DNA of 64,000 nt from Amycolatopsis sp. 195334CR (GCF_017309385.1 NZ_JAFJMJ010000002.1:2170001-2234000), one strand, 5' to 3'. Numbered from the stretch's first letter, positions 1-9,277 are shown. Made by a program: numbers and translations. The notes: generated by a model not told the origin, from the letters alone.

Positions 1-3000
1 GCGCGCAGCCAGGTCAGGTAGTTCCGGTAGCGCGGCGGCGCGGGGAGCACGCGGTCGTCGCCGTGCGGGTAGCAGGCGAAGAACTCGCGCAGCACGATCG
101 CCATGGACCAGCCGTCCCAGACGATGTGGTGCGCGGTGAGCACGAGCTGGTGGCGGTCCGGGCCGAGCCGGACCAGCTGGACCCGCAGCGGCGGTGGCTG
201 GTCCAGCCGGAACCGGGCGGCCCGGTCGGCGTCGGCCAGGTGCGCCGCGCGGAGGTCGCGCTCGCCGGGGTCGAGGTCCGAGAGGTCGTGCTCGGTCCAC
301 GGCACCGGCGGCGGGTCGGCGGGCACCAGCTGGACGGGCTCGGCCACGTCGTGGTCGAAGGCGGCGGCCAGCGCCGGGTGCCGCCGGACCACCGCCGCCA
401 GCGCGGCCCGCAGCCGGTCCGCGTCCAGCGGCCCTTCGAGGATCATCCGCAACTGCTCGTTGTAGACGTCGATGGTGTCCTTGGTGACCAGGTGGTGCAG
501 CAGGAGCGCCTCCTGCAGCGGGGTCAGCGGCAGGATGTCGGCGGTACCCGGCCGGTCCCGGGTGAGCTCGTCGATCTCCTCCTGGTCGAGGTCGACCAGC
601 GGCACGTCGGACGGGGTCATTCCGCCCGCGCCGGGTAGCGCGGCGTGCGCGGCCAGCCCGGTCAGCGCGTCCCGCAGGAGGCCGAGGAAGTCGATGACGT
701 CGGCTTCGTCCAGCACCCCCGACGGCCACATCGCCCGCACCGTGAGTTCCGTCCCCTGTGGACGGTCGTAGGCGAGGACGTTGATCTCCAGCTCGTGCGG
801 CATCACCATGCGCGGGTCGGCGGCGCCGTCGAACGGGTCGTCGCCGGTGAGCGCCCAGTCCGCGGCCTCGGAGACGGTGAGCCTGCCGAGGTAGTTGAAG
901 GCCAGCCGGGGCGAGCCGAGCGGGGCCAGCACCCGAGCGGTGTCGTCGTTGAGGTACCGCAGCAGCCCGAAACCGAGGCCGTGATCGGGGATCGCGCGCA
1001 GTTGCTCCTTGACCCGCTTGAGCACCGGGCCCAGCTCGGCGCCGCCGGAGACCACGGCGGGCCAGTCGAGCGCCCCGGGATCGACGGCCACCGGGTGGAT
1101 GCTGGTGAACCAGCCGACCGTGTTGTCCAGCGCGACCGGCTGCCCGGCGTCCTGGCGGCCGTGCCCTTCCAGGTCCACCAGCACGGCGGTGCCGCCGGGC
1201 AGCCACCGTTCGCGCCAGCGCCGGGCGGCGAGCGCGAACGCGGTCAGCAGCACGTCGTTCTGGGTGGCCCGGTACCGGTCGGGCAGCACGGTCAGCAGCG
1301 GTTCGGCGAGGCCGTCCGGCAGCGTGAGTTCGGTGGCGGCCGCGGTGTCGAAGGTGTCGGTGCCCGTGCGTTCCCGCTTGCCGATGGGCGGGTCGTCGGT
1401 GGTGAGGACGCGTTGCCACAGCGCGGCCTGCGCCGTCCAGCGGGGTTCGGCCGCCGCGGTGGCGAGCTGGTTCGCCCAGGTGCGCGGGGACGTGCCCGCC
1501 GGTGCCCACCGCGCGGTCCCGTCGGCGGCCACCACCTCCCACGCGTGCGCCAGGTCGTCGAGCAGGACGCGCCACGAGACCCCGTCCACGGCGAGGTGGT
1601 GCAGCACCAGGAGCAGCGTGCCGTGGTGGTCCTCGCCCGCGTTGCACCACACCGCGCGCACGAGGCTGCCGTCGGCCGGGCACAGCGCGGCGACGGCAGC
1701 CTCGCGCTGTTCCTCGACCACGGCGTCGAGATCGAGCCCTGTGACGTCCACAGTGGACAACACGTCCGCCGTGGCGGGTGCGTCGGCACGCAGCGAACGC
1801 ACGTCGGTGAGCCGCGTGCGCAGCGCCGGGTGGCGGTCGATCACCAGCTGCAGGACCTTGGCGAGCCGGTCGTGCCCGGCCCCGGCCGGGACGCGGACGC
1901 ACACCGACTGGTGGAACCGGTCGATCGGCCCCAGTTCCGTCGCCCAGCGCACGATCGGGGGAGCGGGGAACGCGCCGAGGCCGTCGTCGGCCTCCGCGGT
2001 CACGTCCCGCCCGACCACCTCGGCGAGTTCGGCGACGGTCGGGTGCTCGAACACCTGCCGCGGGGACAGCACCAGACCGGCCGCGCGGGCGGCGGAGACC
2101 AGGCGCAACGCCAGGATGCTGTCGCCGCCCTGGGCGAAGAACGAGTCGTGCACGCCGATCTCGGCCACCCCGAGCACTTCGGCGAACATCCCGCAGAGCG
2201 CCGCCTGCACCTTCGTCGCCGGGGGCTGGATGACCCTGGGCCCGGAACCCGCCGGGTCCGGCAGCGCGTCGCGGTTCACCTTTCCGTTGGGCAGCACGGG
2301 AAAGGAGTCGAGCACCAGGATCGAGGACGGCACCATGTGCTCGGGCAGCGCGTCGCGCAACCGGCGGCGCAGCCCGCCCGTGTCCACCGCCGCGCCCGGC
2401 GCCCGCAGCGCGTAACCCGCCAGCTGCTTCCCACCGGACCGTGTGCCCTTCACCAGCACGATGGCGTTCTCCACGCCGGGAGCCGAGCCGAGCGCGGCCT
2501 CGATCTCCCCGAGCTCCACCCGGAAACCGCGGATCTTGACCTGGTGGTCGGTGCGGCCGAGGAACTGCAGCCTGCCGTCGTCGCGCTGGAACACCCGGTC
2601 CCCGGTGCGGTACATCCGCGCGCCGGGCTCGGCGTAGGGGCAGGGGAGGAACCGGTCCGCGGTGAGCCCCGGCTGGTTGAGGTACCCGCGGGCGACGCCG
2701 TGCCCGGCGATGTACAGCTCGCCCGCGACCCCGGGCGCCACCGGCCGCAGGTCGCCGTCGAGGACGTACACCGCCACGTTGTCGGTCGGCCCGCCGATGG
2801 TCACCGGCTCACCGGGCAGCAGCCGGCCACCGGTGGCGCAGGAGGTTTCGGTGGGGCCGTACATGTTCATCATCCGGCGGTCGCGGGCCCACCGGCCGAC
2901 CAGGCGGTCGTCCGAGGGTTCGCCGCCGACCACCAGGTGCACGAGGTCCGGCAGGTCCCCGTCCGGCAGCTGGCGCAGCACGCTGGGCGGCACGGCGGCG

Positions 3001-5069
3001 TGGGTGATCCGCTCGGACTTCAGCGTGGTGATCAGCTCGGCGGGGGTGATGCTCGCGGGCTCGGGCGGCAGCACCAGCCGGGCCCCGGCGACCAGTGCAG
3101 GCCAGATGTCCTCGCCCGCGGCGTCGAAGGCGGGGGAGAGGTACTGCAGCACCCGGCTGTCCGGGGTGATGCCGAACCGGCCCACGTGGTCGAGCGCGAA
3201 GTTGACCAGGCCCTGGTGCTGTGCGACCACGCCCTTCGGCGAACCGGTGGACCCCGAGGTGTAGATGACGTTGGCCGCCGAAGCGGGGGCGAGCGCGACC
3301 GGCTCGGCGGGGTGCCCGCCGGACGGCAGTTCGCCGGCGTCGACCATGACCACGTCGGCGGGCAGCACGGCGGCCGCGGTGGCGCTGTCGGTGACCAGCA
3401 CGCACCGCGGCGCGCTGTCGGTCACCATGTACCGCAGGCGATCCGGCGGGTAGGCGAGGTCGAGCGGCAGGTAGGACGCGCCGGCGCGGAGCACGGCGAG
3501 CATCGCGACGATCAGCTCGGGGGAGCGCGGCATGGCGAGCCCGACGACGTCCTCCCGGTGCACACCGCGCTCGATCAGCCGGGCGGTGAGCAGGCCCGCC
3601 TTCGCCTCCAGCTCGCCGTAGGTCAACTGGCTCCCGGTGCCGCTGAGCGCGATCGCGTCGGGTTGCCGCCGGGCGACTTCGCGCACGAGGTCGACCACGG
3701 TGCGCCCGTCGCGGGCGCGGGCGGTGTCGTTGCGCCGGACGAGCACTTCGGCGCGTTCGGCTTGGGTGAGCAGCTCGATCGACCGGAACTCCTGGTCGGG
3801 CGCGGCGGTGGCGGCCAGCACGAAGGCGGTCCACCGGCGCAGCGCCCCCGCGAGCCCATCGGCCCGGTGCAGCGCGGGATCGGCGTCGACGGCCAGTGCC
3901 AGGCCCTGCTCGGCCGCGCCGGTCACGCCGAAGGTGAGGTCGATGCTCGGCCCCGACGCCAGGTTGACCGCGCTCGCCGTCGCGTCGGCGAAGCGGAACT
4001 CCCTGGCGTACGGCATGAAGTTGAGGATCGGGCCGAGCGGCCCGTCCTCGGCGAGCCGCGTGCCGAGCGCGTGGCACAGGTCGTCGTAGCGGAAGCGCTC
4101 GTGCCGCTGCACGGCGGCGGTCTCCTCGGCGACCAGCGGCACCAGTTGCCGCAGGGTCATCGACGGCGACACCTCCAGCCGGAGGGCGAGGGTGTTGGCG
4201 GCCATGCCCGGGGTGAGGCTCGCGCGCCCGCCGCGCCGCCCGTTGCCCGCCAGCCCGAGCACCACGTCCCGGCGGCCGGTGATCCGGTGCAGGTAGGCCG
4301 CGGTCGCCGCGACCACCGCCAGCTGCCAGGTGGTGCCGAGCCCGGCGGCGGCCTCGGCCAGCGGCGCGGATTCCCCGGCGGGCAGGTAGGACACCTGCCG
4401 CGCGCGGATCGTGCGCTCGTCCCGGTCACCCAGCACGGCGGGCACCCGCATTGGCTCGGGGGAGTCGGCGAAGCGCTTGGTCCAGTAGGCGCGGTCGGCC
4501 TCGAAGTCCGCGCTGGCCCGGTACTTCTCGTCCTTCGCGATCAGTGCGTCGAGCCCGCCGAGGCGGGCGGTGGTCCGGTCCTGCCCGCGCACCAGGGCGG
4601 TGTAGGTGTCGGCGAGCGCGTTCTGCATCAGGTGCATGCTGTGCCCGTCGGTGAACATGTGGTGCATGCGCAGGTAGAGCAGGTGCCGGTGGCCGGTGAT
4701 CCGCAGCAGCGCGGCCCGGGACACCGGTCCGGTCGCGAGATCGATCGGCTGGTCGAGGTCGTGGTGCATCCAGTCGAGCGCTGCGGTGTCGTCGGGCAGG
4801 TCCAGTTCGTGCAGCGGCGGGACGCACTCGGCGAGCACCTGGTTCAGCTCACCGTCGGCGGTTTCCTCGACGCGCAGCACCCGCAGCACGTCGGCTTCCG
4901 CACCGAGCGCGGCCCACGCCCGCCGGAACAGCGGCAGGTCGAGCGGTCCGGTGACGGTCAGGTATTCCGCGCAGGTGTACCGGCGTTCGGTCGGATCCTG
5001 CTGGTGGGCCAACCAGACGGCTCGCTGCGCACTGGACACCGGCAGTCGTCCGTGGTTCCCCGTGACCAT
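1..5069 (-). CDS. Non-ribosomal peptide synthetase, 5' part (C-A-T-E-C...), runs off left edge
   Basis: At least 1689 residues are visible. The start is the ATG at 5069, with AGGAG just upstream. Domain order: condensation (residues about 8-430, HHMFTDG near 140); adenylation (about 430-905, YTSGSTGSPKG near 600, YRTGD, NGKVNRDAL); carrier (GGDSIL near 981); epimerization (HHLAVDGVSWR near 1153, with DLEGHGR and FNYLGR); then a second condensation domain (HHIVWDGWS near 1646) that is cut by the window edge. T followed by E then C means the residue loaded here is probably converted to D and passed to a D-to-L condensation domain. My by-eye pocket reading is D-A-E-A-V-G-M-C-A; I do not assign a substrate. 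The protein begins with a C domain, so it should receive an acyl or peptidyl chain from another protein or act on a starter acid. It is divergent from the secreted protein gene at 5202 and about 11 kb from the main cluster, so its membership in that cluster is uncertain. Confidence 0.95.
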   Translation of the reverse strand, partial: MVTGNHGRLPVSSAQRAVWLAHQQDPTERRYTCAEYLTVTGPLDLPLFRRAWAALGAEADVLRVLRVEETADGELNQVLAECVPPLHELDLPDDTAALDWMHHDLDQPIDLATGPVSRAALLRITGHRHLLYLRMHHMFTDGHSMHLMQNALADTYTALVRGQDRTTARLGGLDALIAKDEKYRASADFEADRAYWTKRFADSPEPMRVPAVLGDRDERTIRARQVSYLPAGESAPLAEAAAGLGTTWQLAVVAATAAYLHRITGRRDVVLGLAGNGRRGGRASLTPGMAANTLALRLEVSPSMTLRQLVPLVAEETAAVQRHERFRYDDLCHALGTRLAEDGPLGPILNFMPYAREFRFADATASAVNLASGPSIDLTFGVTGAAEQGLALAVDADPALHRADGLAGALRRWTAFVLAATAAPDQEFRSIELLTQAERAEVLVRRNDTARARDGRTVVDLVREVARRQPDAIALSGTGSQLTYGELEAKAGLLTARLIERGVHREDVVGLAMPRSPELIVAMLAVLRAGASYLPLDLAYPPDRLRYMVTDSAPRCVLVTDSATAAAVLPADVVMVDAGELPSGGHPAEPVALAPASAANVIYTSGSTGSPKGVVAQHQGLVNFALDHVGRFGITPDSRVLQYLSPAFDAAGEDIWPALVAGARLVLPPEPASITPAELITTLKSERITHAAVPPSVLRQLPDGDLPDLVHLVVGGEPSDDRLVGRWARDRRMMNMYGPTETSCATGGRLLPGEPVTIGGPTDNVAVYVLDGDLRPVAPGVAGELYIAGHGVARGYLNQPGLTADRFLPCPYAEPGARMYRTGDRVFQRDDGRLQFLGRTDHQVKIRGFRVELGEIEAALGSAPGVENAIVLVKGTRSGGKQLAGYALRAPGAAVDTGGLRRRLRDALPEHMVPSSILVLDSFPVLPNGKVNRDALPDPAGSGPRVIQPPATKVQAALCGMFAEVLGVAEIGVHDSFFAQGGDSILALRLVSAARAAGLVLSPRQVFEHPTVAELAEVVGRDVTAEADDGLGAFPAPPIVRWATELGPIDRFHQSVCVRVPAGAGHDRLAKVLQLVIDRHPALRTRLTDVRSLRADAPATADVLSTVDVTGLDLDAVVEEQREAAVAALCPADGSLVRAVWCNAGEDHHGTLLLVLHHLAVDGVSWRVLLDDLAHAWEVVAADGTARWAPAGTSPRTWANQLATAAAEPRWTAQAALWQRVLTTDDPPIGKRERTGTDTFDTAAATELTLPDGLAEPLLTVLPDRYRATQNDVLLTAFALAARRWRERWLPGGTAVLVDLEGHGRQDAGQPVALDNTVGWFTSIHPVAVDPGALDWPAVVSGGAELGPVLKRVKEQLRAIPDHGLGFGLLRYLNDDTARVLAPLGSPRLAFNYLGRLTVSEAADWALTGDDPFDGAADPRMVMPHELEINVLAYDRPQGTELTVRAMWPSGVLDEADVIDFLGLLRDALTGLAAHAALPGAGGMTPSDVPLVDLDQEEIDELTRDRPGTADILPLTPLQEALLLHHLVTKDTIDVYNEQLRMILEGPLDADRLRAALAAVVRRHPALAAAFDHDVAEPVQLVPADPPPVPWTEHDLSDLDPGERDLRAAHLADADRAARFRLDQPPPLRVQLVRLGPDRHQLVLTAHHIVWDGWSMAIVLREFFACYPHGDDRVLPAPPRYRNYLTWLR

Positions 5070-5139
5070 TTCGCTCCTGTCGCGCGCTCACCGCAAAACC
5101 CCAACGTCTGTGATGGTGTTGGCGCCGACTATGCGCGAG

Positions 5140-5180
5140 CTATACCGGTCGCGGAGCGCGGAAGTATAGGGCCGGTATAG
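5140..5180. promoter_or_regulatory. Inverted repeat CTATACCGG / CCGGTATAG in divergent intergenic region
   Basis: CTATACCGG at 5140-5148 and CCGGTATAG at 5172-5180 form a perfect 9-bp inverted repeat with a 23-bp spacer. A further GTATAGGG lies at 5164-5171. On the minus strand, TATACT at 5168-5163 resembles a -10 hexamer pointing at the NRPS gene. It sits between the divergent starts at 5069 and 5202, so it may be an operator or overlapping promoters. This is inference from symmetry only. Confidence 0.45.
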
Positions 5181-5201
5181 GCCCTTGCTGATCATGGGAA
5201 T

Positions 5202-6260
5202 ATGAGACGTACGAACGGTGCCGCCCGCGTTCTGTGGCCGGCCGCGCTGCTCGCGCCGCTGGTGTTCGGCCTGGCCCCGGCCGCGGCCGCCGCCCCCGCG
5301 GCGTGCACGTGGAGCGAGAGCGTGCTGCCCATGCCCGCCGGCGCGCTGGCCGGTGACGTGGCCGCGACCGACAACAGCGGTGGGTACGCGGGCACCATTT
5401 CCTTCGGCGCGGATTCCGAACAGGGCGGGCCCGCCGTGTTGTGGAAGAACGGGCAATTCACCAATTACGGCTACCTGCCCGATCCGGCGTACGACAAGTT
5501 CGTTTCCGTCCAGGACGTGAACGGCGCCGGAACCGTCGTCGGCACGGCTTTCACCGCGGATTGGGGCATTCCGAGCGCCATTCGCTCACGTGACGGCAAA
5601 CTGGAGCGCCTCCCCGAACTGCCCGGCGGAACGGCCTCACAGGCCGAAGGCATCAACGAGCGCGGCGACATCGTCGGTGCCGTCGAAACGGAAGTCGACG
5701 GCGGGCCGTTCTGGCACCCGGTGCTCTGGCCCGCCGACCGGCCGGGTGAAGTGGTGGAACTGACCGGGCTGCCGGAAACCCAGGGCTACGCCACCGGTAT
5801 CGACCAGGACGGCACCGTGCTCGTCGAGGTCGACGACCCGGACCAGAACCGCGTGCCGTACCTGTGGAAGGACGGGGCGGCGAAGCCGCTTCCGTTGCCC
5901 GGCGGTGGTTATGACGTGATCACACGGGGCATCTCGAACGGCCGCGTGATCGGCCAGGTGTCCTACGAATCGGGTGACGCGGGCGGCGTGGTGTGGGACC
6001 GGAACGGCCGGCCCACCGCGGTGGCGCGGGGCGCCGATCTCCAGGACATCAACGGGAACGGGCGGATCGTCGGGCGGACCGACGCGCCCGACTGGGACGA
6101 GTACGGCGTCTGGAACCTGGCGGCCCTCGACTCCACCCTGGGCTACACCGCGGAGCGCGGGCTCGAACTGCGGGTTTCCAGCGACGACGGCACGATCGCC
6201 GGTCGCACCTGGAAGTTCCCCGGCGGCCGGGACGAGCCGACCGTCTGGAAGTGCGCCTGA
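5202..6260 (+). CDS. Secreted HAF-type repeat protein
   Basis: This encodes a 352-residue protein with a clear Sec signal peptide: an Arg-rich N-terminus, a hydrophobic core and an AAAAAPAA cleavage region near residue 30. The mature part has repeating blocks of about 45-50 residues carrying motifs such as GINERGDIVGA, GIDQDGTVLVEV, GISNGRVIGQV and DINGNGRIVGRT. Each pairs with a LWK/LWP/VW segment. This matches the HAF extracellular repeat family, which probably folds as a beta-propeller-like repeat; no enzymatic residues are recognisable. The start ATG has only a weak upstream GGGA. The gene ends 1 bp before the convergent DedA-like gene. Function is unknown. Confidence 0.8.
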   Translation: MRRTNGAARVLWPAALLAPLVFGLAPAAAAAPAACTWSESVLPMPAGALAGDVAATDNSGGYAGTISFGADSEQGGPAVLWKNGQFTNYGYLPDPAYDKFVSVQDVNGAGTVVGTAFTADWGIPSAIRSRDGKLERLPELPGGTASQAEGINERGDIVGAVETEVDGGPFWHPVLWPADRPGEVVELTGLPETQGYATGIDQDGTVLVEVDDPDQNRVPYLWKDGAAKPLPLPGGGYDVITRGISNGRVIGQVSYESGDAGGVVWDRNGRPTAVARGADLQDINGNGRIVGRTDAPDWDEYGVWNLAALDSTLGYTAERGLELRVSSDDGTIAGRTWKFPGGRDEPTVWKCA

Positions 6261-6261
6261 C

Positions 6262-6897
6262 TCACTGGTGAGCGCCGCGGTCCGGCGCCGGCTCGCGACG
6301 CGACAGCCGGCGCCGGATCAGCTCGGTCACCAGCGGCACCACCAGCGCGATGCCGAAGCCCACCAGCAGTCCCTTCACCGGGTCGTCGGCGAAACTGGCG
6401 CCGCCGAGGTAACCGACCGCGGTGCAGTACCCCGCCCACAGCGTCGTGCCGATCAGGTCCAGCACGAGAAAACGGCGCCAGGGATAGGAAATGCTGCCGG
6501 GCGCGATCGCCCCGGTGATCCGGCCGCCGGGCAGGTGGCGCCCGGCCACGATCAACGCGGGCGCGTGCCGGTGCGCGGCGCGCCTTGCCCGTTCGGACCA
6601 CCGGCGCGCGCGTTCCCCGCGTTGCAGCCGAGCCAGCACCCCGGGGCGCACGCGCCTGCCGATCCAGTATCCCGCGCAGTCACCGGCCAACGCGCCCGCC
6701 GCGGCCAGCACGGTGAGCAGCGCCAGGCGTTCCGGATGCGCGGCGACCAGCACGGCGACGGTGACCACCGCGGTTCTGCTGGGCAGGAACGGAATCAGCG
6801 CGTTCGCCGCGGAAAGCACGAACACGAGCACCCAGGGCCAGGGGGAATCGACCGCTTCACGCAGGCCGTCGACCACCGAATCCAGCATCTCGAACAT
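6262..6897 (-). CDS. DedA/SNARE-associated family membrane protein
   Basis: A 211-residue polytopic membrane protein. Hydrophobic segments lie at about residues 20-35, 40-75, 135-160 and 170-195. The family signature is visible: GDCAGYWIGRR in the first half, and GRHLPGGR followed by APGSISYPWRRFLVLDLIG in the second. DedA proteins are integral membrane proteins linked to phospholipid transport and envelope homeostasis; the specific substrate here is unknown. It is convergent with the HAF repeat gene and almost abuts it. The ATG start at 6897 is the first Met of the hydrophobic N-terminus. The very basic, Arg-rich C-terminus is likely cytoplasmic. Confidence 0.85.
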   Translation of the reverse strand: MFEMLDSVVDGLREAVDSPWPWVLVFVLSAANALIPFLPSRTAVVTVAVLVAAHPERLALLTVLAAAGALAGDCAGYWIGRRVRPGVLARLQRGERARRWSERARRAAHRHAPALIVAGRHLPGGRITGAIAPGSISYPWRRFLVLDLIGTTLWAGYCTAVGYLGGASFADDPVKGLLVGFGIALVVPLVTELIRRRLSRREPAPDRGAHQ

Positions 6898-6991
6898 GGC
6901 CGGTTCCGATTCACCTCGCCGTTTTCGGCCGTGGTTCCGGGAAACGCCCGCGGCTCGGCATGAACGACTCCGTTCGAAGGGGGTGAATTCG

Positions 6992-7069
6992 ATGCTGGCA
7001 CCAGGCCTTGCCGAAGGCTACCGGGACGGCGTCGATCTCGGGGTTGTTTCAGGGAATTCCCGCGTATAA
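6992..7069 (+). CDS. Possible small ORF, 25 residues
   Basis: ATG at 6992 is preceded by a strong AGGGGGTGA ribosome-binding sequence 5-6 bases upstream, and the frame ends at TAA 7067-7069. It would encode 25 residues beginning MLAPGLAEGYRDGV. The peptide has no hydrophobic segment or known motif. It lies in the otherwise gene-free stretch 6898-7160, upstream of the hydrolase gene, and could be a real small peptide or an upstream ORF. The evidence is only the ribosome-binding site. Confidence 0.25.
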   Translation: MLAPGLAEGYRDGVDLGVVSGNSRV

Positions 7070-7092
7070 CGCCCTATTCAGCTCCGCTGTGT

Positions 7093-7140
7093 GCGGCGCT
7101 TGCCGCAACATACCGCAAAAGCCTGCATAAGACGGCAGGC
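7093..7140. promoter_or_regulatory. Two small hairpins upstream of the hydrolase gene
   Basis: GCGGC at 7093-7097 pairs with GCCGC at 7102-7106, and GCCTGC at 7121-7126 pairs with GCAGGC at 7135-7140. The hexamer CCGCAA occurs twice between and beside them. They lie 20-70 bp upstream of the GTG at 7161 and could be part of a promoter, an operator or the 5' leader. No function can be assigned. Confidence 0.25.
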
Positions 7141-7160
7141 AGGGGTGTTAACGTAAGGTC

Positions 7161-8009
7161 GTGGCCAAGCAAGCCGTGATCTACAAGACCGAGGCGGGGG
7201 AGCGCGAGATCCTTCGCCGCTACGAGGAAATCCTCGCGGGCTGGCCGGTTCCGGCCGGACGCCACCACGTGCCGACCCGCGAGGGCGACACGTTCGTGCT
7301 GGTGAGCGGCCCCGAGGACGCGCCACCGCTGGTGCTGCTGCACGGTTCCGGCTCGAACGCGGCGATGTGGGCCGGGGACGTCGCGGCCTGGGCGCGGCAC
7401 TTCCGCGTGCACGCCGTCGACATGATCGGCGAGCCCGGGCTGTCCGCGCGCTCGCGCCCGCCGCTCGACTCCACGGCGTACGCCGACTGGCTTGATGACG
7501 TCCTGGATCACTTCGGCCTCGACAGCGCCGCGTTCACCGGCGCCTCACTCGGCGGCTGGCTCGCGCTCGACTATGCGATCCGGCGACCGAGGCGGGTGGA
7601 CCGGCTCGCGGTGCTGTGCCCCGGCGGGGTCGGCCGTCAGAAGTTCGGCTTCCTGTTCAAGGTCGCGCTGTACCGGCCGTTCGGCGCCTGGGGCCTGCGC
7701 CGGTCGATCAAGGCGGTCGCGGGCGTCGATCCCGGCGACACCCCCGAGGTCGCCGACTACCTCACGCTGATGTTCACGCACTTCCAGCCCCGCCGGGACC
7801 GGCTTCCCGTGTTCTCCGACGAAGCGCTGCGCGGGCTGGCCATGCCGGTGAAGGTGATCGTCGGCGCGCGCGACGCGATGTTCGACTCGGCGGAGACGGC
7901 CCGGCGCGTCGAGAACACCGTGCCGCACGCGGAAGTCACCGTGCTGCCGGACGTCGCGCACTCCATCATCGGCCAGACGCAGCCGATCATGGACTTCCTA
8001 ACGCGTTGA
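7161..8009 (+). CDS. Alpha/beta hydrolase
   Basis: A 282-residue alpha/beta-fold hydrolase without a signal peptide, so probably cytoplasmic. It shows the oxyanion motif LLHGSGSNAAMW near residue 58, the nucleophile elbow GASLGG with Ser129, an acid-region GARDAMFD near residue 236 and the catalytic His in DVAHS near residue 267. The substrate cannot be told from the sequence; the family includes esterases, C-C hydrolases and haloperoxidase-like enzymes. The start is GTG at 7161. The 3' end overlaps the convergent HAD gene by 23 bp. Confidence 0.85.
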   Translation: MAKQAVIYKTEAGEREILRRYEEILAGWPVPAGRHHVPTREGDTFVLVSGPEDAPPLVLLHGSGSNAAMWAGDVAAWARHFRVHAVDMIGEPGLSARSRPPLDSTAYADWLDDVLDHFGLDSAAFTGASLGGWLALDYAIRRPRRVDRLAVLCPGGVGRQKFGFLFKVALYRPFGAWGLRRSIKAVAGVDPGDTPEVADYLTLMFTHFQPRRDRLPVFSDEALRGLAMPVKVIVGARDAMFDSAETARRVENTVPHAEVTVLPDVAHSIIGQTQPIMDFLTR

Positions 8010-8628
8010 CCAGCTCGTCCAGTCCGCCGAACCGCCCATCGAAGGCGTCGGTCGCCGCCGGTGGGTCGCCGACCGGCCGTTCGACGTAGGCGGTCCGCAT
8101 GCCCGCCGCCTGGGCGCCACGCAGGTCCCAGGCGTGCGCCGCCACCATGAGCACGCTTTCCGGCGGACAGGCGGCGACATCGATGGCGAGCCGGTAGACC
8201 TCCGGCGACGGTTTGTACGCCCGCACGGTTTCGCCCGACAACGCGGTGTGCCAGCGAAGTCCGGCGTGCGCGCTGATCCGCAGCAGGGCCGTGCGGCTGG
8301 CGTTGGACAGGCCGATCACCGGGAACCGCTGCGCGAGCCGGTCGAGGCCGGCGACGGAATCGGGCCAGGGCGGCAGGTGCTGCGCCTGCCGTGCCACGGT
8401 CGCGGGATCGTCGCAGCCGGCCACTTCGGCGGCTTCCCGGTCGATCGCCTCGGAGTCGGCGTACGCGCGCTGCCCGGCCGCGATGCGCTGCTGTTCGGTC
8501 TCGACGTGCCGCTGCCACGAGGCGAGTGCCTCGTCGTCGGGCAGCGCGGCGCGAATGCCGCGCGGCTCGTCGACCAAAGTGCCGAGGACGTCGAAAACGA
8601 CCACCTGGATGCCGCGGATCTCGACCAT
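7987..8628 (-). CDS. HAD-superfamily hydrolase, haloacid dehalogenase type II-like
   Basis: A 213-residue HAD protein. Motif I is VFDVLGTLVD near the N-terminus, motif II is GLSNAS, the motif III Lys lies in RAYKPSPEVYRLA, and the last acidic/cap region is MVAAHAWDLRGAQAAGMRTAYVERP. That last string is typical of L-2-haloacid dehalogenase-like proteins. Physiological dehalogenation is not implied; many members act on unknown phosphate or acid substrates. I chose ATG 8628 because GGGAGCAGG precedes it; a GTG at 8643 is an alternative. The third-last codon region uses a TTA leucine codon (7998-8000), rare in such genomes. It is divergent from the CGNR gene. Confidence 0.85.
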   Translation of the reverse strand: MVEIRGIQVVVFDVLGTLVDEPRGIRAALPDDEALASWQRHVETEQQRIAAGQRAYADSEAIDREAAEVAGCDDPATVARQAQHLPPWPDSVAGLDRLAQRFPVIGLSNASRTALLRISAHAGLRWHTALSGETVRAYKPSPEVYRLAIDVAACPPESVLMVAAHAWDLRGAQAAGMRTAYVERPVGDPPAATDAFDGRFGGLDELVNALGSP

Positions 8629-8699
8629 GCCTGCTCCCGTCACCCCTTCGACTGGTGACGATGTTGCCAGCCGGGTCCGTCACCGGTCAAGATGGTGAC

Positions 8700-9239
8700 G
8701 TGGATTTCGCCTTCGTCAGCGGCAACCCGGCCCTCGACCTGGCCGGGACCGTGGGTTCCCGCCGGGACGCGCCGGTCGACACCCTGGCCACCCCCGCGGA
8801 CCTCGAACGCTGGGTGGCCGCCTGCGCCGAGCTGCCCAGCCAAGTCACCGCCGACGCGGTGACCTTCGAGCAGGCGCTGGAACTGCGCGAAGCGCTCTAC
8901 CGGCTCGCACTGGACCGCGTGCTCGACCAGCCCTTCGACCGGGCCGCTCTCAAGACCGTGAATCGCGCAGCCGCCGGACCGGTACCCGCGCTGGAACTCG
9001 GCGACGCGGGCGTCCGCATCTCCGGGGACCTGCGTGCCGTGCTCGCCCACCTGGCCCGGAGCGGGATCACCCTGTTCGCCGATCGGGAGGCGTGCCTCAA
9101 GGAGTGCGGTCGCGCGAGTTGCACCCGCATCTACGTCGACCGCTCGCGCGGCACCCGCCGCACCTGGTGCGGCATGGACGAATGCGGCAACCGCGTCAAG
9201 GCCGCCGCCTACCGCGCCCGGCAGCGGGCCACGCGCTGA
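8700..9239 (+). CDS. CGNR zinc-finger / ABATE-domain putative regulator
   Basis: A protein of 179 residues from GTG 8700 (an ATG at 8661 would add 13). The N-terminal FAFVSGNPALDLAGT matches the start of the ABATE (stress-induced RNA-binding-like) domain. The C-terminus carries the zinc-binding CGNR motif: a Cys pair in CLKECGRASC, then TWCGMDECGNRVKAAAYRARQ. Members of this family are predicted transcriptional regulators in actinobacteria. I favour GTG 8700 because homologous domains start close to this point. It is divergent from the HAD gene and followed 38 bp later by the LysR regulator. Confidence 0.8.
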   Translation: MDFAFVSGNPALDLAGTVGSRRDAPVDTLATPADLERWVAACAELPSQVTADAVTFEQALELREALYRLALDRVLDQPFDRAALKTVNRAAAGPVPALELGDAGVRISGDLRAVLAHLARSGITLFADREACLKECGRASCTRIYVDRSRGTRRTWCGMDECGNRVKAAAYRARQRATR

Positions 9240-9277
9240 CGCAACTTCGGCACGCCACCATTGCGTAGCATGCAACA

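Noticed and set aside
645..5180. A 1511-codon open frame on the plus strand opposite the left NRPS
   Set aside because: It has no recognisable domains and is rich in Gly, Arg, His, Pro and Val from GC-rich antisense codons. The minus strand encodes a complete set of NRPS motifs.
7987..8628. HAD protein as part of halogen metabolism with the tryptophan halogenase
   Set aside because: It is 36 kb away among unrelated genes, and the dehalogenase label reflects family similarity only.
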